Shown: positions 1 through 5,643 of the stretch, in pieces
How the letters are laid out: every line of letters begins with the position of its first letter
Position numbering within the stretch: position 1 is the first letter of the stretch
Origin: Chloroflexota bacterium
GTDB lineage: Bacteria; Chloroflexota; UBA6077; JACQUR01
Length of the DNA stretch: 7,791 nucleotides
Direction: 5' to 3'
Assembly (NCBI GenBank): GCA_016210245.1
Contig: JACQUR010000194.1
Location: forward strand, 1 to 7,791
Position numbers and translations under genes: made by a program
Notes under the pieces: generated by a model
What the model was told of the DNA's origin: nothing
What the model saw: only the letters and a program-made list of their open reading frames with translations
Database searches by the model: none

Positions 1-594
1 CAGCTCGCGCCCTAGCTTGCGGTGGTCGCGCTTGCGCGCCTCCTCCAGGCGCCAGAGGTGCTTGTCCAGCTCCTCCTGGGTGGCCCAGGCGGTGCCGTAG
101 ATGCGCTGGAGGGCCGGACGGTGCTCGTCGCCTCGCCAGTACGCCCCGGCCACGTTCAACAGCTTGAAGGTCTGCAGGTGTTTGCTGGACGGCACGTGCG
201 GGCCGCGGCACAAGTCCTCCCAGTCGTCGCCCGTGCGGTAGAGCGAGACCTGCTCGTCCGGGATGTCCTGGAGCAGTTCGACCTTGTACGGCTCGCCGCG
301 CTGTCGGAACAGCTCCATCGCCTGCTCGCGAGAGACCTCTCGGCGGACGAACGGCTCGTCCGCCTCGGCGATGCGGCGCATCTCCGCCTCGATGCGAGGC
401 AGGTCCTCGGGCGTCAGGGCGCGGGGAATGTCCAGGTCGTAGTAGAAACCGTGCTCGATGGTTGGCCCAATGCCCAGCCTGGTGCCTGGAAAGAGCCGCT
501 GGACCGCCTTGGCCATAACGTGGGCCGCGCTGTGGCGCAGCGTGTCCACGTCCACGGCATGGGCGAGTCGATCGTGCTGGCCGTTGTGTGACAT
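1..594 (-). CDS. thrS: Threonyl-tRNA synthetase, N-terminal part (cut by window edge)
   Basis: Threonine-tRNA ligase charges tRNA-Thr in the cytoplasm. The window holds the first 198 codons; the catalytic and anticodon-binding domains lie beyond the left edge. The visible part is the editing (second additional) domain, which removes mischarged serine: HSAAH at residues 21-25 and CRGPH at 129-133 carry the usual His/His/Cys/His set, and GIGPTIEHGFYYD at 41-53 is a family signature. The start is ATG at 594-592, with GGAGG five bases upstream. Only about 20 residues precede HSAAH, so the N-terminal TGS domain found in the E. coli type (about 60 residues) is absent; this short form also occurs in other bacteria. 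A T-box leader and terminator lie upstream, so expression should rise when tRNA-Thr is uncharged. The identification is secure. Confidence 0.95.
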   Translation of the reverse strand, partial: MSHNGQHDRLAHAVDVDTLRHSAAHVMAKAVQRLFPGTRLGIGPTIEHGFYYDLDIPRALTPEDLPRIEAEMRRIAEADEPFVRREVSREQAMELFRQRGEPYKVELLQDIPDEQVSLYRTGDDWEDLCRGPHVPSSKHLQTFKLLNVAGAYWRGDEHRPALQRIYGTAWATQEELDKHLWRLEEARKRDHRKLGREL

Positions 595-611
595 GCTCCC
601 CTCCCGAGCTA

Positions 612-677
612 TCAGTGGTCGGTAGTCAGCAGTCAGTGGCCAGGAGTGGCCACTGACTGCTAACGACCGACTGCTTA
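612..677. repeat. Inverted heptamer array between T-box terminator and thrS
   Basis: Two arms of 25 bp (618-642 and 647-671) are complementary with two mismatches around a 4-base loop; the inner 14 bp are perfect. The minus strand reads as four consecutive 7-base units at 639-612 (CCACTGA, CTGCTGA, CTACCGA, CCACTGA). The plus strand reads as similar units at 650-677. It lies after the T-box terminator and ends a few bases before the thrS ribosome binding site, so readthrough transcripts would carry a strong hairpin in the 5' untranslated region. It shares the 7-bp period, but not the sequence, of the arrays at 4415-4511 and 5571-5643. Confidence 0.85.
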
Positions 678-713
678 AACAAAAACCCCCTTCGCACGCG
701 GGACGAAGGGGTT
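677..713 (-). terminator. Intrinsic terminator of the thrS T-box leader
   Basis: On the minus strand ACCCCUUCG (roughly 712-704) pairs with CGAAGGGGGU around a loop of about nine bases, followed by UUUUUGUUU at 685-677. This is a classical rho-independent terminator. Its 5' arm overlaps the conserved 3' end of the T-box sequence (CGUCCC at 705-700), as expected if terminator and antiterminator are mutually exclusive. Confidence 0.93.
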
Positions 714-925
714 TCGTGGTTCCACCCAGCTTTCCTGTCCACCAGCAGGCGAACAGGCTCGAGGTGCCGCTAACGGGGCATCCGGGCTCTTTTACTCCGT
801 CGCGCCGGGCGACGTTTCAGGAGCCAGCTCGCGGGGGGTTTTCGCCAGACTCGCCGCGGACTCGCACCGCCCGTCCGCTCTCTGAGGGTCGAGGGCGCTG
901 GCTACTCGTCCCGGTCCTCACCGAT
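677..925 (-). promoter_or_regulatory. T-box riboswitch controlling thrS
   Basis: A tRNA-sensing leader RNA that pairs with uncharged tRNA and then forms an antiterminator. The T-box core GGGTGGAACCACG is at 727-715, directly before the terminator. Stem I is recognisable: GACGAGTAG (910-902) holds the AGTA of the specifier loop, then GCCAG (902-898) pairs with CTGGC just before GAAAACC. The distal part contains AGAGAGCGGAC and GGTGCGAG, with GCGGAC pairing GTCCGC. The likely specifier codon is ACC at 839-837 (threonine), which agrees with the downstream gene. The 5' end is approximate. I see only a weak promoter-like sequence (TTGGGC at 955-950), so the leader might also be reached by transcription from the tRNA-Val promoter. 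The class is firm; the stem I details are hand-folded. Confidence 0.9.
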
Positions 926-987
926 CCGCTATTTCGCCGCGCCCGCCCAGCCCAATGCCACGGGCAGAGGCACGGCGAGCGCGCAGG

Positions 988-1061
988 TGGGCAAGAGAGG
1001 ACTCGAACCTCCGACCTCCACGATGTCAACGTGGCGCTCTAACCATCTGAGCTACTTGCCC
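988..1061 (-). tRNA. tRNA-Val (anticodon GAC)
   Basis: A complete 74-base cloverleaf. The acceptor stem is GGGCAAG with CTTGCCC, the D-arm GCTC/GAGC, the anticodon stem CCACG/CGTGG around TTGACAT (anticodon GAC, reading GUC), the variable loop AGGTC, and the T-arm GGAGG-TTCGAGT-CCTCT with one G-U pair. The discriminator base is A. CCA is not encoded: the following bases are CCT. It sits between the PGI/PMI gene and the thrS T-box, with its own promoter. Confidence 0.97.
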
Positions 1062-1074
1062 TGGCTAGATAACA

Positions 1075-1103
1075 ATACTACCAACTCGCGGGCGCCGGGT
1101 CAA
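1075..1103 (-). promoter_or_regulatory. Sigma-70-type promoter of tRNA-Val
   Basis: The -35 box is TTGACC (1103-1098) and the -10 box TAGTAT (1080-1075), separated by exactly 17 bp. The expected start point is about seven bases before the mature tRNA 5' end at 1061. The -35 box begins two bases from the edge of the 78-bp palindrome. This is the clearest promoter in the window. Confidence 0.8.
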
Positions 1104-1105
1104 GG

Positions 1106-1183
1106 CGAGGTGAACGATGAGCCGTGCGGGGAAGGGGCAGGGCATGCCCCGCCCCTTCCCCGCACGGCTCATCGTTCACCTCG
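1106..1183. repeat. 78-bp near-perfect palindrome overlapping the PGI/PMI stop codon
   Basis: The two halves are complementary along all 39 positions except one pair (1139/1150). There is no loop; the centre is GGGCATGCCC. Each arm reads CGAGGTGAACGATGAGCC and continues into a G-rich run. The TGA stop of PGI/PMI (1178-1176) lies inside the right arm, and each arm holds two TGA triplets seven bases apart. No T-run follows on the minus strand, so it is not a textbook intrinsic terminator. It could end or insulate transcription between PGI/PMI and the tRNA promoter, and could extrude as a cruciform. Confidence 0.9.
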
Positions 1184-2246
1184 GTCCCACTTCCGCCAGT
1201 CGGGCCTTGAGGTAGTCGATCACCTCGACGGCGGAGGGGTCGATGCCGTTGAGCAGGGCCAGGTAGTAGCTCACGAAGTCGCCCTGGACGATGGACGAAA
1301 CCAGGTGGGCCAGCTCGCCCTGGCCGGAGGCCTCCAGCACCTCGCAGCGGACGCCCGCTCGAGTCAGCAGCTCGCGCGTGACCTGCTCGCGCACCAGGAG
1401 GCGGGGGTGATTGAGCGCCGAGCTGAGCATCAGCACGACGATGTCGCCCACCAGCTCGCGCGGGAACTGGTAGCCCACCACCGCGTTGTGGTTCAGCTCC
1501 GGCAACTGCTCGAAGAACGAGAACTGCTTGCTGTTCTCGTTGAACTGCCCCTTCCAGCGCCGCGCCACCTCTGCCAGGATGCCCCCGCCGTAGACGACGG
1601 GCAGCTTGCCGCGCAGCGCCTGGGCCAGTTGCTTGGCCCGGTTCTGAGCGGTGGGCACTCCCGGCCGTAGTTGCGCCACGGTCTGGCGAATGGCCTCCTG
1701 GGCGCTGCCGAGGTCGATGCCCTCGCTCGGCAGCAGGCCCAGCTTCACCAGGACGCCCAGCAGCAGGAACAGGGAGTAGCCCAGGGCCGCGCGCGGCTGG
1801 GCGGGATAGCTGAAGCGCAGCAGCGAGAAGCCGCGCTCCCCGGCCATCTGCGCCAGCCGGCCGCCCGTGGTCACGGCCAGCACCAGCGCGCCCCGGGCCA
1901 GCGCCTGCTCCGTGGCGCCCAGCGTCTCCTCGGTACCGCCCGAGTAGCTGTTGGCGATGATCAACGTGTCCGGGCCGACCCAGCCCGGCAGGGCGTACTC
2001 GCGGGAAACCAGGATCGGCACGCGGGCGTCGCGGGCAGCAAAGGTGCGTGCCAGGTCGCCGCCGATGGCCGAGCCGCCCATGCCCAGCACCAGCACCGCC
2101 CGCGCACCCCGGTAGGCCGGCGGCAACGCCAACTCGCCGGCCAGGCGCCACGCCTCGGCTATCTGGCGGTCCATCTCCAGGATACGGCCGAGCATATTGG
2201 CCGGATCCAACGCTGAGTAGTCCTGGGGCATGTCAAGGTCGATCAT
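1176..2246 (-). CDS. Bifunctional phosphoglucose/phosphomannose isomerase
   Basis: A cytoplasmic sugar isomerase of the SIS superfamily that interconverts glucose-6-P, mannose-6-P and fructose-6-P. It is 356 residues long, normal for the Pyrobaculum-type PGI/PMI family and shorter than classical Pgi. The first SIS domain has GMGGSAIGG (about 55-63) and the phosphosugar-binding SYSGGTEE (about 100-107). The second has NENSK (236-240) and ELNHN (250-254). Glu237 and His253 have the spacing of the catalytic Glu/His pair known in the archaeal enzyme. ATG at 2246 is preferred: GGAGG lies five bases upstream and its A overlaps the last base of the toxin's TGA stop. GTG at 2249 is the alternative but is too close to that site. 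With the mutase upstream it can feed mannose-1-phosphate. The stop codon lies in a large palindrome. Confidence 0.93.
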   Translation of the reverse strand: MIDLDMPQDYSALDPANMLGRILEMDRQIAEAWRLAGELALPPAYRGARAVLVLGMGGSAIGGDLARTFAARDARVPILVSREYALPGWVGPDTLIIANSYSGGTEETLGATEQALARGALVLAVTTGGRLAQMAGERGFSLLRFSYPAQPRAALGYSLFLLLGVLVKLGLLPSEGIDLGSAQEAIRQTVAQLRPGVPTAQNRAKQLAQALRGKLPVVYGGGILAEVARRWKGQFNENSKQFSFFEQLPELNHNAVVGYQFPRELVGDIVVLMLSSALNHPRLLVREQVTRELLTRAGVRCEVLEASGQGELAHLVSSIVQGDFVSYYLALLNGIDPSAVEVIDYLKARLAEVGPR

Positions 2247-2509
2247 CACGTCCTCCGATAGACTTCCCGGCGATGTCCAACTTTGGCCACAAGCACCTCA
2301 CGCACAGCGTCCTCGACCTGGTAAAGCACTCTGTAGTCGCCAACCCGGAGGCGGAGCATCCGTTCGCTGCCCTGAAGCGCCTGTGCTCCGGGCGGACGTG
2401 GGTTCTCGGCGAGGCTGTCGAGCCGGCGGGCGATGCGGCGCTGAGCATCTTTCGGAAGCGAGGCAAGTTCGCGGGCAGCCGATAGAAGAAAGACGACGCT
2501 GTAGGCCAC
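2246..2509 (-). CDS. relE: RelE/ParE-family toxin (probable mRNA interferase)
   Basis: An 87-residue toxin of the RelE superfamily, whose members cleave mRNA on the ribosome or, in the ParE branch, inhibit gyrase. Typical features are an N-terminal helical hairpin with LPKDAQRRI (about 18-26), AENPRPPGAQAL, LRVGDYRVLYQV in the central strands, and the C-terminal VGHRREVYRR. The basic residues and the late Tyr match RelE catalytic-type positions, so an RNase role is favoured over ParE. The start is GTG at 2509, nine bases after the antitoxin stop and without a good ribosome binding site, which suggests translational coupling. The antitoxin's TAG stop lies in the toxin's own frame, four codons upstream. 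The toxin stop overlaps the PGI/PMI start by one base. The family is firm; the symbol is generic. Confidence 0.9.
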   Translation of the reverse strand: MAYSVVFLLSAARELASLPKDAQRRIARRLDSLAENPRPPGAQALQGSERMLRLRVGDYRVLYQVEDAVREVLVAKVGHRREVYRRT

Positions 2510-2518
2510 GTCGCTGGT

Positions 2519-2773
2519 CTACAGCCCCAGATCCACCTTGACCTTGTCCCAGGAAATGCGCTCCTGGTTCGCCGGGTCGGCCAAGGCCTTGCGGGCCTCC
2601 TCCAGATCCACCAGGTCTTCGAGTTGCTCCAGCAAGGCAAAGTCCTCAACGGGGATCACGGCTACAAGCGCCTTGCCCCGACGGGTCAAGATGACTCGCT
2701 CCTTACCAAAGGCGACGCGATTGAGGAGCGCAGACAAGTCCTCTCGTGCTTCGCTGCTGCTGACGCGAACCAT
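2519..2773 (-). CDS. Phd/YefM-family antitoxin
   Basis: An 84-residue antitoxin that should neutralise the RelE-type toxin and repress its own promoter. The N-terminal part (about 1-50) has the Phd/YefM pattern: SSSEAREDLSALLNRV, then ERVILTRRGKALVAVIPVEDF. The acidic, helical C-terminal part (about 50-80, LLEQLEDLVDLEEARKAL) is the expected toxin-binding tail. The ATG at 2773 has AGGAGG seven bases upstream. The antitoxin-first order with a 9-base gap is usual for type II modules. An operator-like palindrome lies directly upstream. Confidence 0.9.
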   Translation of the reverse strand: MVRVSSSEAREDLSALLNRVAFGKERVILTRRGKALVAVIPVEDFALLEQLEDLVDLEEARKALADPANQERISWDKVKVDLGL

Positions 2774-2785
2774 CCAGGTGCCTCC

Positions 2786-2822
2786 TGTACGGAGCGTACA
2801 ATTCGGGGACCCTGGCCGTCAA
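2786..2822 (-). promoter_or_regulatory. Promoter and palindromic operator of the toxin-antitoxin module
   Basis: A perfect inverted repeat TGTACG-CTC-CGTACA (2800-2786) ends at the AGGAGG ribosome binding site of the antitoxin. A -35-like TTGACG lies at 2822-2817. At 16 bp spacing the -10 would be TGTACG, a poor match that coincides with the first half of the palindrome. This placement suits autorepression by the antitoxin. The palindrome is certain; the promoter and the repression are inferred. Confidence 0.6.
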
Positions 2823-2946
2823 GCCGCCGATCCGACGCGGGTGCGGTTCATGAGGCTTGTGTGCCGATTCGCCGATGATGAAGGGGCTCCACACTGGCCC
2901 TTCCTGCGGCCACGGTGCGCCGGACCTTGCTCGTGCGATTCAGCAC

Positions 2947-4392
2947 TCATACGCCCGCGATACCCCGTCCCGCCTCCAGGAACTCTTTGACCCGCTCGGG
3001 GGAGCTGGTCTCGGCGTAGATGCGCAGCAGCGGCTCGGTGCCGGAGAAGCGGATCAGCAGCCAGCTCCCGTCCTCGGTGTAGAACTTGTAGCCGTCGATG
3101 GTGCTGATCTCGGTCACGCGGCTGCCGGCCAACTCCGACGGGCGGGTGGTCGCGACCCGTTGGGCGATCGCCTCCCGCTCCTGGGCCGGGAAGTGCAGGT
3201 CGAGGCGATCGTACGCGAACGGCCCCACCTTCTGGCGCAGGTACTCGAGCACCTGGGAGAGCGGGCGCTGCAGCTTGACCACCAGGTCGGCCAGGAACAG
3301 CCCGGCCAGGAGCGCGTCGCGCTCGGGGATGTGGCCGCGGAAGCCAAAGCCGCCGCTCTCCTCGCCACCCAGGATGGCGTCGGTTTCCATCATCCGGGGG
3401 CCGATGTACTTGAAGCCCACCGCGGTTTCGATCACGGGGGCGCCGAACTGCTTCGCCAGGCGGTCGCCGGCCGAGGTCATGGTGGCAGAGCGGATCGCCG
3501 GCCCACGCTGGCCGCGCACCTCCAGCAGGTAGAGCAGCAGCAGGGCAAAGGTCTGGTGCTGGTTGACGAAGTCGCCGCGCTCGTCCACGGGGCCGATGCG
3601 GTCGGCATCGCCGTCGGTTGCCAGGCCGAGGTCGGCGCCATGGGCGCGCACCGCCGCGAACAGCTCGGCCAGGTTGGGGGTAATGGGCTCGGGATTGATG
3701 CCGGGGAAGATCGGGTTGCGCTCCTGGCGAATGCCGATCACCCGGGTCTTGCCGCCGCTCAACAGCCGCTCGAAGTAGCCCGCGCCCGCGCCGTACATGG
3801 CGTCGGCGACGATGGTCAGCCCGGCCTGCTTGATGGCCTCCAGGTCCACCAGCCGCCCGAGCTGTTCGAGATAGGCCGGCGAGGGATCGTAGTAGGCGAT
3901 CCTGCCCGAGCGCAGACCCTCCTGGAGCGGCAGCCGCCTGATCTTGCCGCCGCCCTGGATGTGTCCGATGTGCGCCTCGAGCTGGGCGACGATCTCGGGC
4001 GGGGCGGAGCCGCCGAAGTCCGGCTTGTACTTGAAGCCGTTGTAGGGCGCCGGGTTGTGGCTGGCGGTGATGACCACGCCCCCGCCGCACTGGCGATGGG
4101 TCACGCCGAAGGAGACCACCGGCGTGGGTTGAGGGCGGTCGAGGAGCACGACGTCGATGTCGTTGGCGGCCACCACCTCCGCCACGGCGGCGGCGAAACG
4201 CTCCGAGGCGAAGCGGGTGTCGTAGCCCACCAGCAGGCCGGCCTCGGCCTTGCCGGCGGCGATGAGGTAGTCGGCTACAGCCTGGGCACATACGCGCACG
4301 TTGTCGAAGGTGTACTCCTCGGCGATGATCGCGCGCCAGCCGTCAGTCCCAAACTTGATCTCGTGTCGCGGGTAAGGATCGTACAGCATCAT
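2947..4392 (-). CDS. Phosphoglucomutase/phosphomannomutase family protein
   Basis: A 481-residue alpha-D-phosphohexomutase that moves phosphate between C6 and C1 of glucose or mannose through a phosphoserine. All four active-site loops are intact: TASHNP (109-114, phosphoserine Ser111), the metal loop DGDADR (260-265), the sugar-binding GEES (343-346) and the phosphate-binding RFSGTEP (448-454). FGTDGWR at 14-20 is the usual N-terminal signature. Sequence alone does not decide between glucose and mannose; the neighbouring Gmd, Rmd and PGI/PMI genes favour mannose-6-P to mannose-1-P, or both. Two ATGs stand in tandem (4392 and 4389). AAGGGA abuts the first, so the second may be used. An inverted heptamer array lies upstream, and 173 bp without a clear terminator separate it from the antitoxin. 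Confidence 0.93.
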   Translation of the reverse strand: MMLYDPYPRHEIKFGTDGWRAIIAEEYTFDNVRVCAQAVADYLIAAGKAEAGLLVGYDTRFASERFAAAVAEVVAANDIDVVLLDRPQPTPVVSFGVTHRQCGGGVVITASHNPAPYNGFKYKPDFGGSAPPEIVAQLEAHIGHIQGGGKIRRLPLQEGLRSGRIAYYDPSPAYLEQLGRLVDLEAIKQAGLTIVADAMYGAGAGYFERLLSGGKTRVIGIRQERNPIFPGINPEPITPNLAELFAAVRAHGADLGLATDGDADRIGPVDERGDFVNQHQTFALLLLYLLEVRGQRGPAIRSATMTSAGDRLAKQFGAPVIETAVGFKYIGPRMMETDAILGGEESGGFGFRGHIPERDALLAGLFLADLVVKLQRPLSQVLEYLRQKVGPFAYDRLDLHFPAQEREAIAQRVATTRPSELAGSRVTEISTIDGYKFYTEDGSWLLIRFSGTEPLLRIYAETSSPERVKEFLEAGRGIAGV

Positions 4393-4414
4393 TCCCTTGT
4401 CGCTGGTTGGAACA

Positions 4415-4511
4415 GGTTGGAGGTTGGAGGTTGGAGGTTGAAGGTTGGGGGTTGGGGGTTGGAGTCTGCTTCTACCTTACTCCTTCAACCTTCAACCTTC
4501 AACCTCCAACC
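4415..4511. repeat. Inverted array of 7-bp repeats (GGTTGGA family) between gmd and the mutase gene
   Basis: On the plus strand seven in-phase heptamers run from 4415 to 4463 (GGTTGGA x3, GGTTGAA, GGTTGGG x2, GGTTGGA). After a spacer of 20 bases come four inverted units at 4484-4511 (TTCAACC x3, TCCAACC). The arms are complementary over a 19-base perfect stretch and imperfectly further. The inverted units run into the end of gmd: its stop (4494-4492) is inside the second unit, and its last residues (LEVEG) are repeat-encoded. The repeated GG pairs on the plus strand could form two-layer G-quadruplexes. Confidence 0.92.
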
Positions 4512-5553
4512 CGTGTGCAACCCTGCCGACCCGTTCGCGCCAGTAGTTCAGCAGGTCGGCCATAGTCTGTTCGAAGGGGGTACGGGGCTCCCAGCCCGTG
4601 GCCGCGCGAAACTTGCTCGCGTCCGCCAGCAGCAGCTTCACGTCCGAGGGGCGTAGCTTCTCCTGGACCGGCTCCACCCGGACCTGCACCGAGGTGAGGC
4701 CCAGCAGCACTTCCAGCATCTCCTTGACCGTACGCGCCGTGCCGCTCCCGACGTTGTACACCTCTCCGGGTGTGCAGCGCTCCAGAGCCAGCCAGTAGGC
4801 CTGGACCACGTCGCGCACGTCGGTCCAGTCGCGCCTGGAGCTCAGATCGCCCACCTCGACCACCGCCTCGCGCAGGCCCGCCTCGATCTCTGCGATCTGC
4901 CTGGCGAAGCTGGAGGTCACCATCACCTGGCCGCGGCGTGGGCCGGTGTGGTTGAAGCCGCGGGTGACGATGGCCTGCAGGCCGTAGCTGCGGAAGTACT
5001 GGATGGCCAGCACCTCCTGGGCGACCTTGCTGACCGCGTAGGGCGAGAGCGGGCGCAGGGGGTTGGTTTCCTTGATCGGCGCCTCGTGCGGGTAGACCAG
5101 CCCGTACTCCTCGCTGCTGCCGGCCACGTGGATCAGCGGCTTCAGTCCGGCCTGGAGGATCGCCTCGAACAGGTTGACCTGGCCGAGCACGTTGATGCTA
5201 AGCGTCTGGGCGGGCGCGCTGAACGAGGTGGGCACGAAGCTCTGGGCTGCCAGGTGGAAGATGCGGTCTGGGTACACGCAGTCAACCAGGCGCCGGGTGG
5301 AGAAGGCGTCCTGGAGGTCGCACTCCACCAGCGTCACCACGCCCGGCCGGACGTGCTCCCGCAACGCCTGCGCGCTGGCGATGGTCTTGCCTTCGAGCAC
5401 GTTCAGCTTGCCCCGTGCGGCCAGCTCGCCCAGGTTCTCCAGCCGACTGCGCCAGCGGAAGGTGCCGAACACCTCCACGTCCGGCAGGTCGACCACATAC
5501 TCCGCCAGGTGGCTTCCGGCCATGCCGGTGATGCCGGTGATCAGGACTCTCAC
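4492..5553 (-). CDS. gmd: GDP-mannose 4,6-dehydratase-like extended SDR
   Basis: Predicted to convert GDP-mannose to GDP-4-dehydro-6-deoxy-D-mannose with bound NADP. It has 353 residues, close to the family norm. The cofactor motif GITGMAG is at 7-13, and HLAAQSFVPTSF follows at about 100. SSEEYG at 146-151 supplies the Ser and Glu at the dehydratase catalytic positions, and YAVSK (172-176) the Tyr/Lys pair. FNHTGPRRG at 200-208 resembles the NHxSPRRG of Gmd. GTG at 5553 is chosen because MRVLITG is the natural N-terminus and AAGGGG lies five bases upstream; an ATG at 5628 would add 25 repeat-encoded residues. It is clearly related to the next gene upstream, including RPxDVxxxxxDASxFRAxTGW near the C-terminus. 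Another NDP-sugar epimerase/dehydratase remains possible. The last five residues and the stop lie in a heptamer array. Confidence 0.82.
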   Translation of the reverse strand: MRVLITGITGMAGSHLAEYVVDLPDVEVFGTFRWRSRLENLGELAARGKLNVLEGKTIASAQALREHVRPGVVTLVECDLQDAFSTRRLVDCVYPDRIFHLAAQSFVPTSFSAPAQTLSINVLGQVNLFEAILQAGLKPLIHVAGSSEEYGLVYPHEAPIKETNPLRPLSPYAVSKVAQEVLAIQYFRSYGLQAIVTRGFNHTGPRRGQVMVTSSFARQIAEIEAGLREAVVEVGDLSSRRDWTDVRDVVQAYWLALERCTPGEVYNVGSGTARTVKEMLEVLLGLTSVQVRVEPVQEKLRPSDVKLLLADASKFRAATGWEPRTPFEQTMADLLNYWRERVGRVAHGLEVEG

Positions 5554-5570
5554 GGGTACCCCTTTCCTCA

Positions 5571-5643
5571 AGTGCTGAGTGCTGAGTGCTGAGTCCTGAG
5601 TGAGGACCGAGCACTCAGGACTCAGCACTCAGCACTCAGCACT
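5571..5643. repeat. Perfect 32-bp inverted repeat made of 7-bp units (AGTGCTG)
   Basis: The left arm (5571-5602) consists of AGTGCTG three times, AGTCCTG once, and AGTG. The right arm (5612-5643) is its exact complement; the loop is nine bases (5603-5611). The right arm encodes the last residues (VLSAEC) and the TGA stop (5624-5622) of the Rmd-like gene. The left arm ends near the gmd ribosome binding site. Each unit junction carries TGA on the minus strand, and through the inversion also on the plus strand, giving stops in all frames both ways. Confidence 0.95.

Noticed and set aside
22..591. Open frame on the plus strand at the left edge
   Set aside because: Antisense to clear threonyl-tRNA synthetase sequence.
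927..955. Promoter for the thrS leader
   Set aside because: TTGGGC with AATAGC or ATAGCG at 16-17 bp is too weak to annotate.
1106..1183. Ordinary rho-independent terminator
   Set aside because: The stem is far longer than usual and no T-run follows on either side; termination is possible but not shown.
2774..2946. Terminator or small gene between the mutase and the antitoxin
   Set aside because: Only a weak TGGCC/GGCCA hairpin without a T-run is present, and the short frames there match nothing recognisable. Apart from the antitoxin promoter/operator I see nothing.
2857..4656. Long open frame on the plus strand (599 codons)
   Set aside because: It lies antisense to the mutase gene, which has all four active-site motifs. 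Its protein is low-complexity and unlike any family I know. It is a high-GC shadow.
5554..5628. Upstream ATG that would lengthen the Gmd-like protein by 25 residues
   Set aside because: The added residues are encoded by the heptamer repeats, and the shorter GTG start has a ribosome binding site and a standard N-terminus.
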